Shown piece after piece: positions 54,901-64,000 of a stretch of DNA of 64,000 bases (positions within the stretch are counted from its first letter, which is position 1; each line of letters opens with the position of its first letter). Source of the stretch: Atkinsonella hypoxylon (taxonomy: Eukaryota > Ascomycota > Sordariomycetes > Hypocreales > Clavicipitaceae); assembly GCA_000729835.1 (NCBI GenBank), contig JFHB01000012.1, positions 1-64,000 of the forward strand, read 5' to 3'. The position numbers were made by a program, and so were the translations under genes. The notes beneath the pieces were generated by a model. That model was not told the DNA's origin, ran no database searches, and saw only the letters and a program-made list of their open reading frames with translations.

Positions 54901-57900
54901 GAACAACATACAGCAGAGGACTCGTGGTCTTCAGAACCTATCAAGACAAGCCCTTCACACTCGTCGTTTGACAATCGAATATATAAGAGAGAGGGGCAAA
55001 CTCTTTCTTTGTAAGATGTGACCAACTCTTAAACGCAGTTGTTGCCGCGACTGTTACCGAGACATAGTGTAAGACAATCCATTCGGCATATTATCCGCAG
55101 AATTGGTGGCCTTAGCTTTTCCTTGCCGCAGAATTGAACGTCAAATCTTTTCTGGCCGTCGAAAGAGCAGCATTATCTTCTGATTGGCATGAAACACTAC
55201 TGAGCACGAGACTACAGAGCAATGCAACTTCATGCCTGAAATTTTGAATCGCTGCATTGATGTCGGATAAGATGAAACGCCTTCTGCGGATATATTTGTC
55301 TTCTATTGCATAACCTGTTGGGTTCGATGACTGACTGGACTGCAGGGATTTGAGCAGAAAACTGGTACGAATTTAAACAGTGGAATTTTGTCAATTCCGG
55401 GGCTAAAACGTCAAAACAGATTTGTCTTTTAGCGCTGTCGCCTTTTTTTACAATTTCCTCAAACGATGCTCGGCGCACTCTTTTCCCCTGTTTTGCGTTG
55501 TGCCTAGCACGGTCTTGCTAGGCAGATTGTTCAGACACCATTCTAACCTGGCGGTTTGCCCTGTTGACTCTGTAAAAGTATGCTCAAGCCTGCTCGGGGA
55601 GTTTGGGGTTGCTATCTGGAAACAGTGCTGGAGGTTTTCCCATTCGTCACACTGTATTCTCGTCCAAAAATGTGAGAGTTTGGCGTGTCTGGTGTAATGC
55701 CCGCTCCTGTCACGCAAGGCTGTCACGCAAGGTCCAAGACAGCTCTTGACAAAAAACTTCAAGACGCACGCCCTATAGACTGGATACTACAACGGCAGTA
55801 TGGCTCCAGAAAACAGAGCGGCTTGAGAAACTGGATCGCCTGACAGACGGCTGCTGCCATTTAGGTGGTTCACAACATTCAGCTGAAGGTGCCTGTCCAG
55901 TGAGTAGCCGGGCTTTCATGATGTTACGTTTTCGTCAGTTATGGGCTTTCTCTCCATCTATTTTGATAGGATCGTTCACCCCTAAGCACCGTTATGCGCT
56001 GACTCTCGGGCTAGAAGAATGGCGGCGTGCTTCGGCCGAAGCACTTCCAGATTAGGAATCTGGATCGGTTGCATTCACCCACCCCACTCCCATGATCGAC
56101 GCTCACACACGCCCCCCATGAGCCCGGCAAGTAAACACTCGCAGGACGAGCAAGAATACTGTCAATAAGATGTGCGAAGTATGCCTTTTCACCAAGGTCA
56201 GTCATTCTGACGTTGTACAGCACAGCAGCAGATTATAGAGCAGAATCACCCCAAGTGACAATACGTGGGGTTTACCTCACAGATCAGAAGAAGGACTGTA
56301 TGTGCCCAGGTAAGGTGAGGCAACTTCTCTCACGTCATAATGAGGTAAGTGAGTTCATACGTTGTGCGTGATTCTCACTTTTGCTTAGCCATTTCGACGA
56401 GGGGAGATGGGTTGAAGGAGGGCCATGTAGTATTTATGGCTACTCATCCCAAAAAGCAAATAGTTTGCGGGCCGGCTTTTTCTTTCTATGCTAATTAACT
56501 GCCTGACAGGAAGATGACCAGTAAGAGCTCTCGGGCGCTCTCACTGCATTCGTCGTACAAGTCTAAGTCTGCATGTGTTCCCCCCCTTCCCCCCCCCAGC
56601 AGCTTCGGATCGACAAGCCAACAAGGGCTATGGGAGCGAGGTGGAGACAATAAAACCCGGTCGTCACTCTCTTATCCTCCAGTGTCTTTGCTGCCGGATT
56701 AGACTGTCCCTACACACAATTTACACAATGGTGTAGTTCCACGGCCAGTATTAGAGGATGAGCGACGTAAGTTGGATAAGAAAACTACCATCTCAACTAA
56801 AACCAAAGAAGCAGCTCGTGCAGTCATGTCCGTGCCGTGATCTTCTTTGTTCGGTGCCCCCTTCGCGCGGCGCCCGCAGTAGGTAGGTATGTAACCAACA
56901 AAACACGCTTAGTGATGACACTTGGCTCACCTCAGTCTGGACAGAGCTGCCTCAGATGACGCACGAACTCCGTGGTACCGAACTCTTCGAATAAGCTGGA
57001 CCTTGTTCTGTGAGCGATCATGGAAGAAATGACAACTTACTTACGACATGATCCCATTCACCCGGGTAAGCCTGGCACACACTTACCCGCCCTAACCAAC
57101 CAATACATTAATCTCCAGAAATAAGCTCTAGCAATAAGGCATGATCGACATCCAGCATCACTACTTTTTCCCCTCAAGCGTAGCAAGTCTGAAAACTTTA
57201 TCCAAAGCGCACACCATCCAACAAGGCACCCCATGACGAAGAAGAAGAAGGTCCCTACAAGTTCGTTTAAGCAAGTGAATCGTCGCAAATCGCCGTCACT
57301 TCCCTGGCTCATGCCCGGTTTCTTCACTGTTCTCCTTATCTTACACATTTCCTTTTCTCGTCTTTCTGTGCTCCCATGTCTCCTTTCACCATGAAAAACA
57401 GACCTTGCAGGACAAGTTAAGCGAGGAACTGTAATCCAGTGGCAGGAGTTTCAATGCCGGCGTACCTACTTACACCCCTTGGCTAACCCGGAAACCACTC
57501 CGCTGGCTAGGGAATGCTATAGCCGTACAAAGGGACGATTCGTTGCATCACGTAGCACGGCTCCATGGGTCCATGTTATTCTTGATTTGAATCTGACTAA
57601 CTAATCACCACTACGGACGTGGAAGCCATGTCTCCTCTGGTCCGCTGATGTCATAAGCACATGCGGGTACTGTTGAATCCCCATGAAGGCGTGATCAGTA
57701 TGGGACGTGATTCCTAGCATGGGCTGACCGTTACGTGGTAAGGTATCATCAGCTTGTGCTGTGGTGAGCCTTGCCCACGTCAGGCCCCCCTCACATAGAT
57801 TTGGCCTTGCGCACCATTGAGTCACCTCGACTTCTAGATGAAAATTCGTGGCTGCCGAGTCAGAATCAAACAGTGCTTGGTCTATTTTCTCCACCGGTCA

Positions 57901-58371
57901 TCACCAACTCCGCTTGCAATATTTTGAACTTGTGTTGTTCGAGAAATTATTAGTACACTGTGCAGTGCCTCACCTGTCCCAGTCGCTGCCGTGTTATCTG
58001 TTCCCAGTTAAACGAAGATAAAGCAAGATTACAAAAACCCCTGGGAATGTTCTCCTGCCCAATGAGGCCGTTGCAGGCTTTTTGACCCCTCATGATGCAA
58101 TTAAAACGCCTTGCTAATGACCCCCTTACTCCTGTCCTCGTCTCACATATCCACTAAGCGTCCCTTGTGGGAGAATGCCTTCTTTCAAGTTCTAAATCAG
58201 ATCCAGTACCAATCAAGAGTGACTGACTATTATGAATCACAACTCAAACATATATACACACAATCTTATTGCCGATTATTCAAGATCTGGGGCACATGGC
58301 AAAACATATGCAAATGGTGGCCCATTTTCCACCCGCAAAGTGCTGGGTGACTATCGTTTGCCGATGACAGC
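51994..58371. other. 6.4-kb gene-poor region downstream of the C2H2 factor
   Basis: No gene was recognised. The left ~350 bp is the CNL1-like promoter. A long pyrimidine tract lies at 52978-53065, one TACGGAGTA 9-mer at 53342-53350, a tandem CTGTCACGCAAGG pair at about 55706-55732, and a C run at about 56581-56598. From 53.6 kb on the DNA is AT-rich with only featureless short frames. Confidence 0.5.
52978..53065. repeat. Long (CTTT)n/(CTTC)n pyrimidine tract
   Basis: CTCTTT, then TTTCTC, then TTCC units form about 85 bp of pure or nearly pure pyrimidine on the plus strand. Long open frames on both strands across it are compositional artefacts. Confidence 0.85.
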
Positions 58372-59418
58372 TCATCGCACTGGTGGCTGGTCGGCATTTA
58401 TGCTGAATCTGTGGCATCCTCGTTCATGGCGTTTCATGTTACTCCGAACGCTGAAGGCTTTGCCACATCCTACGTGCGGGCACTTGAAGGGTTTCTCCCC
58501 CGAGTGCGAATGACTGTGGATGCGAAGGCTGCTCGGCCGGCTGAATGCCTTGCTGCAGGTCGGACAAATGTATCGATCCTGACTTGGGGAATATGAGACA
58601 CCATGGATTGGGTTCAGGTAGTGATGGTGTTGCCATGGCCCGCTGGACGAAGCAGAAGCAAAGGCTACTGGAGCATTGACCGGAGGAAAGGCATGAGGTG
58701 GTGATTGCCGAGAACAGAGACTGGCTGTCTGAGCATGAGGCATTGTGATGCCGTTCGCCTGTAAACTTGGGACATTGTGAGTGTCGCTGGTGGATTGACC
58801 ATGGTAGGTTCTTAGCGGTAGTTGCTGTTGCTGACGAGACGATGTCTGAAAGGGCTGAGCTCGAGGCATCGAGTGCTGTGCTAATGGCATGCGATGGACA
58901 TCGGACTCTGTGGGAGGAGGCGTGACTTCCTGAATCCTTCGCTTGCTGATAAGCGATGTATGGGAAGACCGTGTCGAGGATTTGTGGAGGTGATAATTGT
59001 GGTTGTCAAAGTGGTCGAATGCTAAAGGAGGCGTAGGGGGCAAGGCTTTGGTTTGATAGATATGATGTTGAGCGTTAGCAGAGTCTGGTCGACAATCAAT
59101 ATCTGCCACGGGTGTTTCTTGCCGCTTCGTGGCCGACGATGCTGTAGCAATAGAGGAATGAGCTTGTCTCGAGCCAGTTCCCATCCCGTCTTGAGCATAA
59201 ATCGCCACACGCTCAGCGGCAGCAGATTCCGATGCGGAATCCGTGGACGCTGAGCTTATGGATAAACCGGCATCTGCGATTCCTAGGAGCCTCGATATAG
59301 ACGGTAACGAGCATTTGACATCATCCATAGGCGGAGACGGGGGAGGCTGCGGTGTATATCGACGGAGCTCGCTTCGTAGCGAAGAACGAGGGTGATGGGC
59401 CTCGTGGTACGTTTTCAT
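58372..59418 (-). CDS. C2H2 zinc-finger transcription factor (two C-terminal fingers)
   Basis: Single exon, 348 aa. Residues 1-~280 are disordered and rich in Ser, Pro, Gln and His; near the start is a conserved-looking LPSISRLLGIAD segment also found in other fungal C2H2 regulators. The two fingers sit at the C-terminus: YICPTCSKAFSRPSSLRIHSHSH, linker SGEKPFK (canonical TGEKP-type), then CPHVGCGKAFSVRSNMKRHERGC with a C-H-type fourth ligand region ending RHERGCH. The layout of two fingers at the very end, the first with RPSSL and the second with SVRSNMKRH, resembles FlbC-type developmental regulators of Aspergillus. I do not claim orthology. It is isolated, with 6.4 kb of gene-free DNA downstream and 4 kb upstream, as seen for developmental regulators with large control regions. 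Confidence 0.88.
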   Translation of the reverse strand: MKTYHEAHHPRSSLRSELRRYTPQPPPSPPMDDVKCSLPSISRLLGIADAGLSISSASTDSASESAAAERVAIYAQDGMGTGSRQAHSSIATASSATKRQETPVADIDCRPDSANAQHHIYQTKALPPTPPLAFDHFDNHNYHLHKSSTRSSHTSLISKRRIQEVTPPPTESDVHRMPLAQHSMPRAQPFQTSSRQQQQLPLRTYHGQSTSDTHNVPSLQANGITMPHAQTASLCSRQSPPHAFPPVNAPVAFASASSSGPWQHHHYLNPIHGVSYSPSQDRYICPTCSKAFSRPSSLRIHSHSHSGEKPFKCPHVGCGKAFSVRSNMKRHERGCHRFSINADQPPVR

Positions 59419-62258
59419 TATCCAAGAAGGCAGTTTATCGTTGATACTGGTTGCCGTCTGGAAGATCCCTGGCCGTAACGAACGTGCTTGGTATGTGCTT
59501 TTTACTTGAACTACCGACTTGCGAGTGGGATTATTTGGCTAGCATAGCTGTTTCTCCTCGTAGAATCCTCAGCATGGGGGCGGTCTTGGTATAAGTAAGT
59601 CTCTTGTCCTAGCCCCAGCCCTTGAGCAACATGACACGACAAGGAGGGTGCCAAAATCGGCAGTACAGATCCGGAAGCCATTGGCAGATCCATATCACAC
59701 ATACTAAGCCCCAAGTCGCTGGGGTTTGAGGGTGCAGGTGAATCTGACGTAGTCTGGCGGTGGGTCGGATCTTTGATGAACGATGGCCCAGACGGACGAA
59801 AAAGTTGGGACGAAGGCCGTGTCTCATGCTGGGTTCCTGGATGGGGTGTAAAATTGCCAACCGGGTCCTTTTGGGTAGAGGGCAGAGAGAAGAGAACCGC
59901 GGGTGGCTGTATTAAAAAGTCGGGTAACCGAGAAACGCCCGCCTTGATTTCTTGATTTGTTCATGAATTACTATATGGCTTTGTAAACAGTTCCTCGATT
60001 TGCTTTGGAAGTGGTATGATGGAAGTTATACTCATCGCTGAGCTATATCCCATGCTTTCATATCTGTAGTTTTTTGCGACGGATACCCAGAAGGACCGGT
60101 GTGAGATAAGAATACCCGTGGGTACCCCAATTCTGCACCTTATCCCCGGAGGTTGATCAGGAGCAAGGGTGTTGAGTGCATCCGCGGGCATATGTCCATA
60201 CATAGTTTGCTATGTAGTACCATCAAAAAGGGGGTGGGGTGAGAGTCGGAACTCGGGAGTGAAGTAAAATGATCCGCGGGATGAATGAGTGGAGCTGGGA
60301 GGATTGGAGGAAAGGGGACGGGTTCAACATGTGGGAATATAGACGGGGTAATATGCGCTAGGCCAAATGGTTCTTTCGGACTTTGCCTAGGGAAACGGCG
60401 GATTAAGATCATCCGTACAGGTCCCATTGACGAATAACCCAAAACTGCAGCCAACGGATTGTTGAACATGCAGCAGCAGCTAAACCCGAAGAGGAAGGTA
60501 GTCCTTTATTGCATACTAGTTTCTAATCTCGTGGACTAGGGCAAGTCTGAAATGCTGAGGAACTTTAGCCTAGCACGATAATTGCTTGTCAACGTAGGTA
60601 CCTGTGCCATTTGAACGGGCTATAAGCTATTTAAGGTATCCTGCTGCCTAAAATAGCGCAAGGCAGGCTGTGTAATACTCTAGAAGAGAGCTGTTTACTG
60701 CACTAGAGCAGCTTGTGTAGCAATATATAACGGTTAAGAAGGCTTATAAATAGTATAGAACAACAGATAAACTATTTCCAAATGACAGGCGCCCCTTCTT
60801 AATCAAAGTTCATGACCCAATTTAGCGTGCCGTTGTCCAATTTAAAGCTAGACTGCCCAGCAGATGAAGTAACGCCATGGTTAGATTGTGATTCATGGTG
60901 GCGAGGTAACGTGTTGCGCGTCTCAACTGGTGCTGTATGTTCAAAATCCGTTGATTACATGTCCAGGTATTCCCCATTGAACGTTGTCAGGGGTCCTTGT
61001 TCCTGATCAACAATGTAATAGGGTTAATGCATCGGCGTGGAAACTTGAGGGCCCTTTGCCCGATGATCCTTGTTCCTTGTCTTGGCATGAAGACCACCGG
61101 AATAGAGGACTAGGGCGTCCTCTGGGTTCCCTGGTAGATCAGGAACGTTCGAGCAGGGCAGCATCGTCATTACTGAGCTGAAGTTCGCATGCTACCAAGT
61201 CCTAGTTGCATCTCACGTTACTTCTCAGATCATCAATTCTACCCGGCAATAGCCTCGCACTTCAGACACGTACTGCTTCATATGTTTTCTTCCTATAGGA
61301 AACATAGTCATGGTTCTCAAAGTTTGGCCGAACATACCCGTTCATCAAGGGACTATACAGAATCAATCCTAGGTAGAGCTGCGAGTCCCTGACGATCCAG
61401 CCATGCAGTTCCTGAGACATGTTGGTGTCAAATATGGTTTGGTAAACTGTGCTCACCCATCATGGACGTGGATCAATGCCCTATGCGACCAGGTGGCCGA
61501 ACTCCCTTATTGCCGGGTGTTCTTGTCCCAGCGAAGCCAACTGTCACCTCATTATGTCTTGGAAGCAGACTTGCATTAGTTAGTGGCGTTGGGGAACATT
61601 TCCGCCAAGACCGACAATTTGGCGATCGAGTGCCAATATTAATTTGACTACGGTGTCGCTTTTTCGTGAGGATATCGCATCTGAGCTGCCAATGGTCAAC
61701 TGACGGTTGGGACTAGAACAAGGATGCTTTGTGTGTTGTGCAAACCACTTTTCCCAAGCAAGCTACTGAGGTGACCACGTCCCGGCTTTTTTGATTCTCG
61801 CTGGGTCAAAACTGGGGAATGAAGTCTTGGCATTGTATCTTCATCCGTAGAGGAAAGTCTGATCCGGTGGGGGTTGTGATCATCAAACGCTGGATTAGTT
61901 AGAGTTGTTGCTGTTACAGTTTGGCTGGGTTGCCTCACCTATGCATTGTCTCGCCAGACGCGCCCTCTTTGGGTAAATTTCATGCAAATCAATGACTCCG
62001 GTGAGCATATCGTTCACAAGTGGAGAGCATAGAGCAAAGCAAGAGGGAATAACTATGTTGGTAGGCGACAGTGCGGTAGACGGTAAGGTGGTGGTGGGTG
62101 TATCGATTTGTTAGGGCCTCTTGAGTTTCCTTAATCGGCACTGTGTAAAAAAAAAAAAAAAAAAAAAAGCTGTATTTTTCCGCTTTCTTCCGGACCCACA
62201 ATTGTGATGCAGCTACATCCTATGTCCTACGCCTCCACATAGCCTGTTAAATGTATAT

Positions 62259-62672
62259 CCCTTTGCGTGTGTTAAGGCAGCACCTGGGTCACAAAAAGGC
62301 TAGTTGACCAATCATGACGAGGGACAATGAAAGGTACGTATTATTCTTTGCGAACCTCAGTATGATAGAAGTACCAGCAATCTCTACTAGTACAAAGAGG
62401 TACATTGCACACATTGCAACACCAACGCGTCCCGGCCTCTCTTAATAGCAGTTCTCGTTAACACGGATAATTAGCTCCAGTTCTGTGCTGTTCATTGAAA
62501 TATTACTTTTATTGTCGTTAGAAGGCTTAGAAGGCATCGCAAAAAGCGTTGTATAAGGAATGCCACTAAACGCGTTTGGAGCTAGCTATTGTGGCTGCTT
62601 AAAGGTGTCCGCGAGGTATCGAAGGCTGGGTGGGTACCGTGACCCAGCTGCGGCCTTACCACACGCAAAGGG
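62259..62672. mobile_element. 414-bp MITE-like element, copy 1
   Basis: Terminal inverted repeats of about 34 bp: the left end CCCTTTGCGTGTGTTAAGGC pairs with the right end, which read on the other strand is CCCTTTGCGTGTGGTAAGGC, and both continue into GCASCTGGGTCAC. The interior shares order and sequence with copy 2 (for example CTAGTTGACCAATCAT near the left, GGATAATTAGCTC in the middle, TGCCACTAAACGC near the right). Its minus-strand reading begins MPSKPSNDNKSNISMNS and is cut by a stop. It is non-autonomous. Confidence 0.8.
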
Positions 62673-63103
62673 AATACAATTCAATAAAACAGCAGAAATT
62701 GCGTTTTGAAGAGACTTGGATATAGCGTAGGCTGTAGAGGAATTAATAAATATTACAATACAATAGACTTCGTTGTAGTAAGGGACATAACTCACATGAC
62801 TTTAGGTGAGGTTTGCATTGTGGGGTGTGGGAATCAATCTATCTAGCTAAATCGGGTTAGACACAGTGTTCGAGGGTTTTCCGGTACAGCGCCGATTAGG
62901 GATACTCGTATTTTTTAAATCAACAATCTCCAACTTCAAGCCACTGACTCGTTCTGGAAAGAAAGGCGCTCTGGATGGCGGGAGAGAGACAAATCAATGC
63001 CATCAAGAACCAGAAATTGATTAGTGTAAACTCACCCTGCTTTGATCTATAGAGCCGAGCTCAAGGCATGGGATGGGCCTCAAAGTATGAAATGCTCCCG
63101 CTA

Positions 63104-63517
63104 CCTTTGCCTGCCGGCAGGCAACAGCTGGGTCACGGATTAGCTAGTTGACCAATCATCATGAGGGGGGCTTGCAAGGTACTTTAATTTACGTGCGAAC
63201 ATCACTATGATAAAAGTACCCCCGATTTCTGTTAGTACAAAGACGCGACTTTTGTGGTGGACGCGCGCATTAGCTGCATCGGCCGGTATCTCATAACGGC
63301 AGTGTTCTGTAATGCGGATAATTAGCTCTAGGTTCACAGAAATATTGCTAGAGTCACTATTATTGTCGTTGTTAGACATCGCGAAAACCGTTGTTGTATA
63401 AGGAGTGCCACTAAACGCATTTAGGGCTAGCTGTTGAGCTCGTTCGGGAGTGCCTCACATGTATCGAAGAAGATGTGGGTCCCGCGACCGGCCTGTTGCC
63501 TTACGGCAGGCAAAGGG
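63104..63517. mobile_element. 414-bp MITE-like element, copy 2
   Basis: Direct repeat of copy 1, 431 bp further on, in the same orientation and of the same length. Its own inverted ends read CCTTTGCCTGCCGGCAGGCA on the left and, on the other strand at the right, CCTTTGCCTGCCGTAAGGCA. The left end includes an 18-bp perfect palindrome at 63107-63124. A 79-aa minus-strand frame (63379-63140, starting MSNNDNNSDSSNISVNLELI) is open here but broken in copy 1. No transposase is present. Confidence 0.8.
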
Positions 63518-63548
63518 ATACCTTGCTCTGAGTGAGATGCAAGCCGTG

Positions 63549-63580
63549 TACGGAGTAATTAGGCCTGCGTCTACTCCGTA
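63549..63580. repeat. Inverted pair of the 9-mer TACGGAGTA / TACTCCGTA
   Basis: TACGGAGTA at 63549-63557 and its exact complement TACTCCGTA at 63572-63580 are separated by 14 bp, forming a potential 9-bp stem. Confidence 0.9.
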
Positions 63581-63688
63581 GTTTCCCTTTTTCTGGAGAA
63601 TTGACCCACTCTTTATCCTTGGACCATAGACGACCGTGGATGACCATGGAGGGATCAATTAAATTCCTGCGCCGCTGGTGGAACAAGA

Positions 63689-63972
63689 ATGGAATTTATT
63701 GGGCAACTGCCACCAGCTGCCGAGTCTATCACGGAAGGAGCCGTGGAAGCTATGACAGAACATCACAAGCTTGGCCAAACGCCCTACTTCCGCCTCCATC
63801 ATCTTTCGAATTTGTTGCCGAACCATCATTTCTGCACATTCTGGACGTAAGTAAGTATTCAAAATGCTTCCCCAATCTAGAGCAGATCCCTCTCTAATCA
63901 TCCACGTGGCTGCGAAATCTGACTGGATGCTGCTGCCCAAGCTAAGTCTCCGAGGAGAAACAGGCCGACAAT
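63689..63972 (+). CDS. Possible 5' end of a gene running off the window
   Basis: From the ATG at 63689 a frame reads MEFIGQLPPAAESITEGAVE, then MTEHHKLGQTPYFRLHHLSN, to a GTAAGT donor at 63847. Joining to an acceptor AG at 63879-63880 keeps the frame and gives ADPSLIIHVAAKSDWMLLPK up to a second GTACGT donor at about 63973. This is only a candidate: the intron would be 34 bp, shorter than any other here, no family is recognised, and the gene would continue beyond 64000. The opposite strand is also open over part of it (63940-63659). Confidence 0.3.
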
Positions 63973-64000
63973 GTACGTTTAAGGGCAGGGAACGATGACA

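Larger units (their letters stand above)
59419..63688. other. 4.3-kb gene-poor region upstream of the C2H2 factor with inverted-repeat elements
   Basis: The first 1-2 kb is the likely regulatory region of the C2H2 gene. An AT-rich, LTR-like stretch lies at about 60480-60800 (contains GCACTAGAGCAGC and TATATAACGG). Two copies of a 414-bp inverted-repeat element occupy 62259-62672 and 63104-63517. An A run lies at about 62144-62168, and a paired 9-mer hairpin at 63549-63580. No ORF is supported. Confidence 0.5.

Noticed and set aside
1..64000. tRNA and rRNA genes
   Set aside because: Scanned for GGTTCGA-type B boxes with acceptor-stem pairing and for rRNA-like sequence; nothing convincing found by eye.

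Overview
The window looks like nuclear DNA of a filamentous ascomycete. Genes are split by short introns (mostly 48-133 bp) with GTAAGT/GTACGT-type donors and CTAAC/CTGAC-like branch sites. The protein set is fungal (SPP1, SQT1, NIMA, NUO-20.8, TOM5, choline kinase), and repeat remnants carry C-to-T type stop codons suggestive of RIP. The overall feel is Sordariomycetes, probably Hypocreales, but that placement is inference. No rRNA, tRNA, CRISPR array or bacterial-type operon was seen.

Layout. 0.5-8 kb: signal peptide peptidase (+), a Naa50-like GNAT acetyltransferase with an N-terminal PIP-box-like motif (+), and a glucokinase (-) whose C-terminus looks like a membrane anchor. A MITE-like element sits between the last two. 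8-24.5 kb: a gene-poor, repeat-rich compartment. It holds a scrambled Ty3/gypsy remnant (10.2-11.7 kb), a small GFA/CENP-V enzyme (12.9 kb), a possible broken secreted metallopeptidase (14.1-14.7 kb), a secreted CAP/PR-1 protein (15.3-16.3 kb), a cluster of minisatellites (17.5-18.9 kb) and a decayed element with a Ulp1-like protease ORF and a second ORF broken by three TAA/TAG stops (22.2-23.7 kb). 24.5-52 kb: a dense housekeeping block: NUO-20.8 (-), NUP57 (+), TOM5 (-), GCV2 (+), SQT1 (-), SPP1 (-), SCO1 (+), a CECR5-type HAD protein (+), choline kinase (+), an ankyrin-BTB protein (-), NIMA kinase (+) and a CNL1-like BLOC-1 subunit (-). 52-64 kb: gene-poor again, with one two-finger C2H2 transcription factor (-) in the middle of about 11 kb of otherwise empty DNA, then two 414-bp copies of an inverted-repeat element and a possible gene start at the right edge.

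Several neighbours serve mitochondria (NUO-20.8, TOM5, GCV2, SCO1), but they are separately promoted and nothing suggests a co-regulated cluster. Three divergent pairs share short intergenic promoters (NUO-20.8/NUP57, SPP1/SCO1, BTB protein/NIMA). No secondary-metabolite cluster or clearly new multi-gene system was found. The most unusual signals are the acetyltransferase PIP box, the tail-anchored glucokinase, two MITE-like families, the RIP-like stop pattern and a recurrent intergenic 9-mer (TACGGAGTA). Gene models were spliced by eye; every multi-exon model given keeps its reading frame across all junctions.
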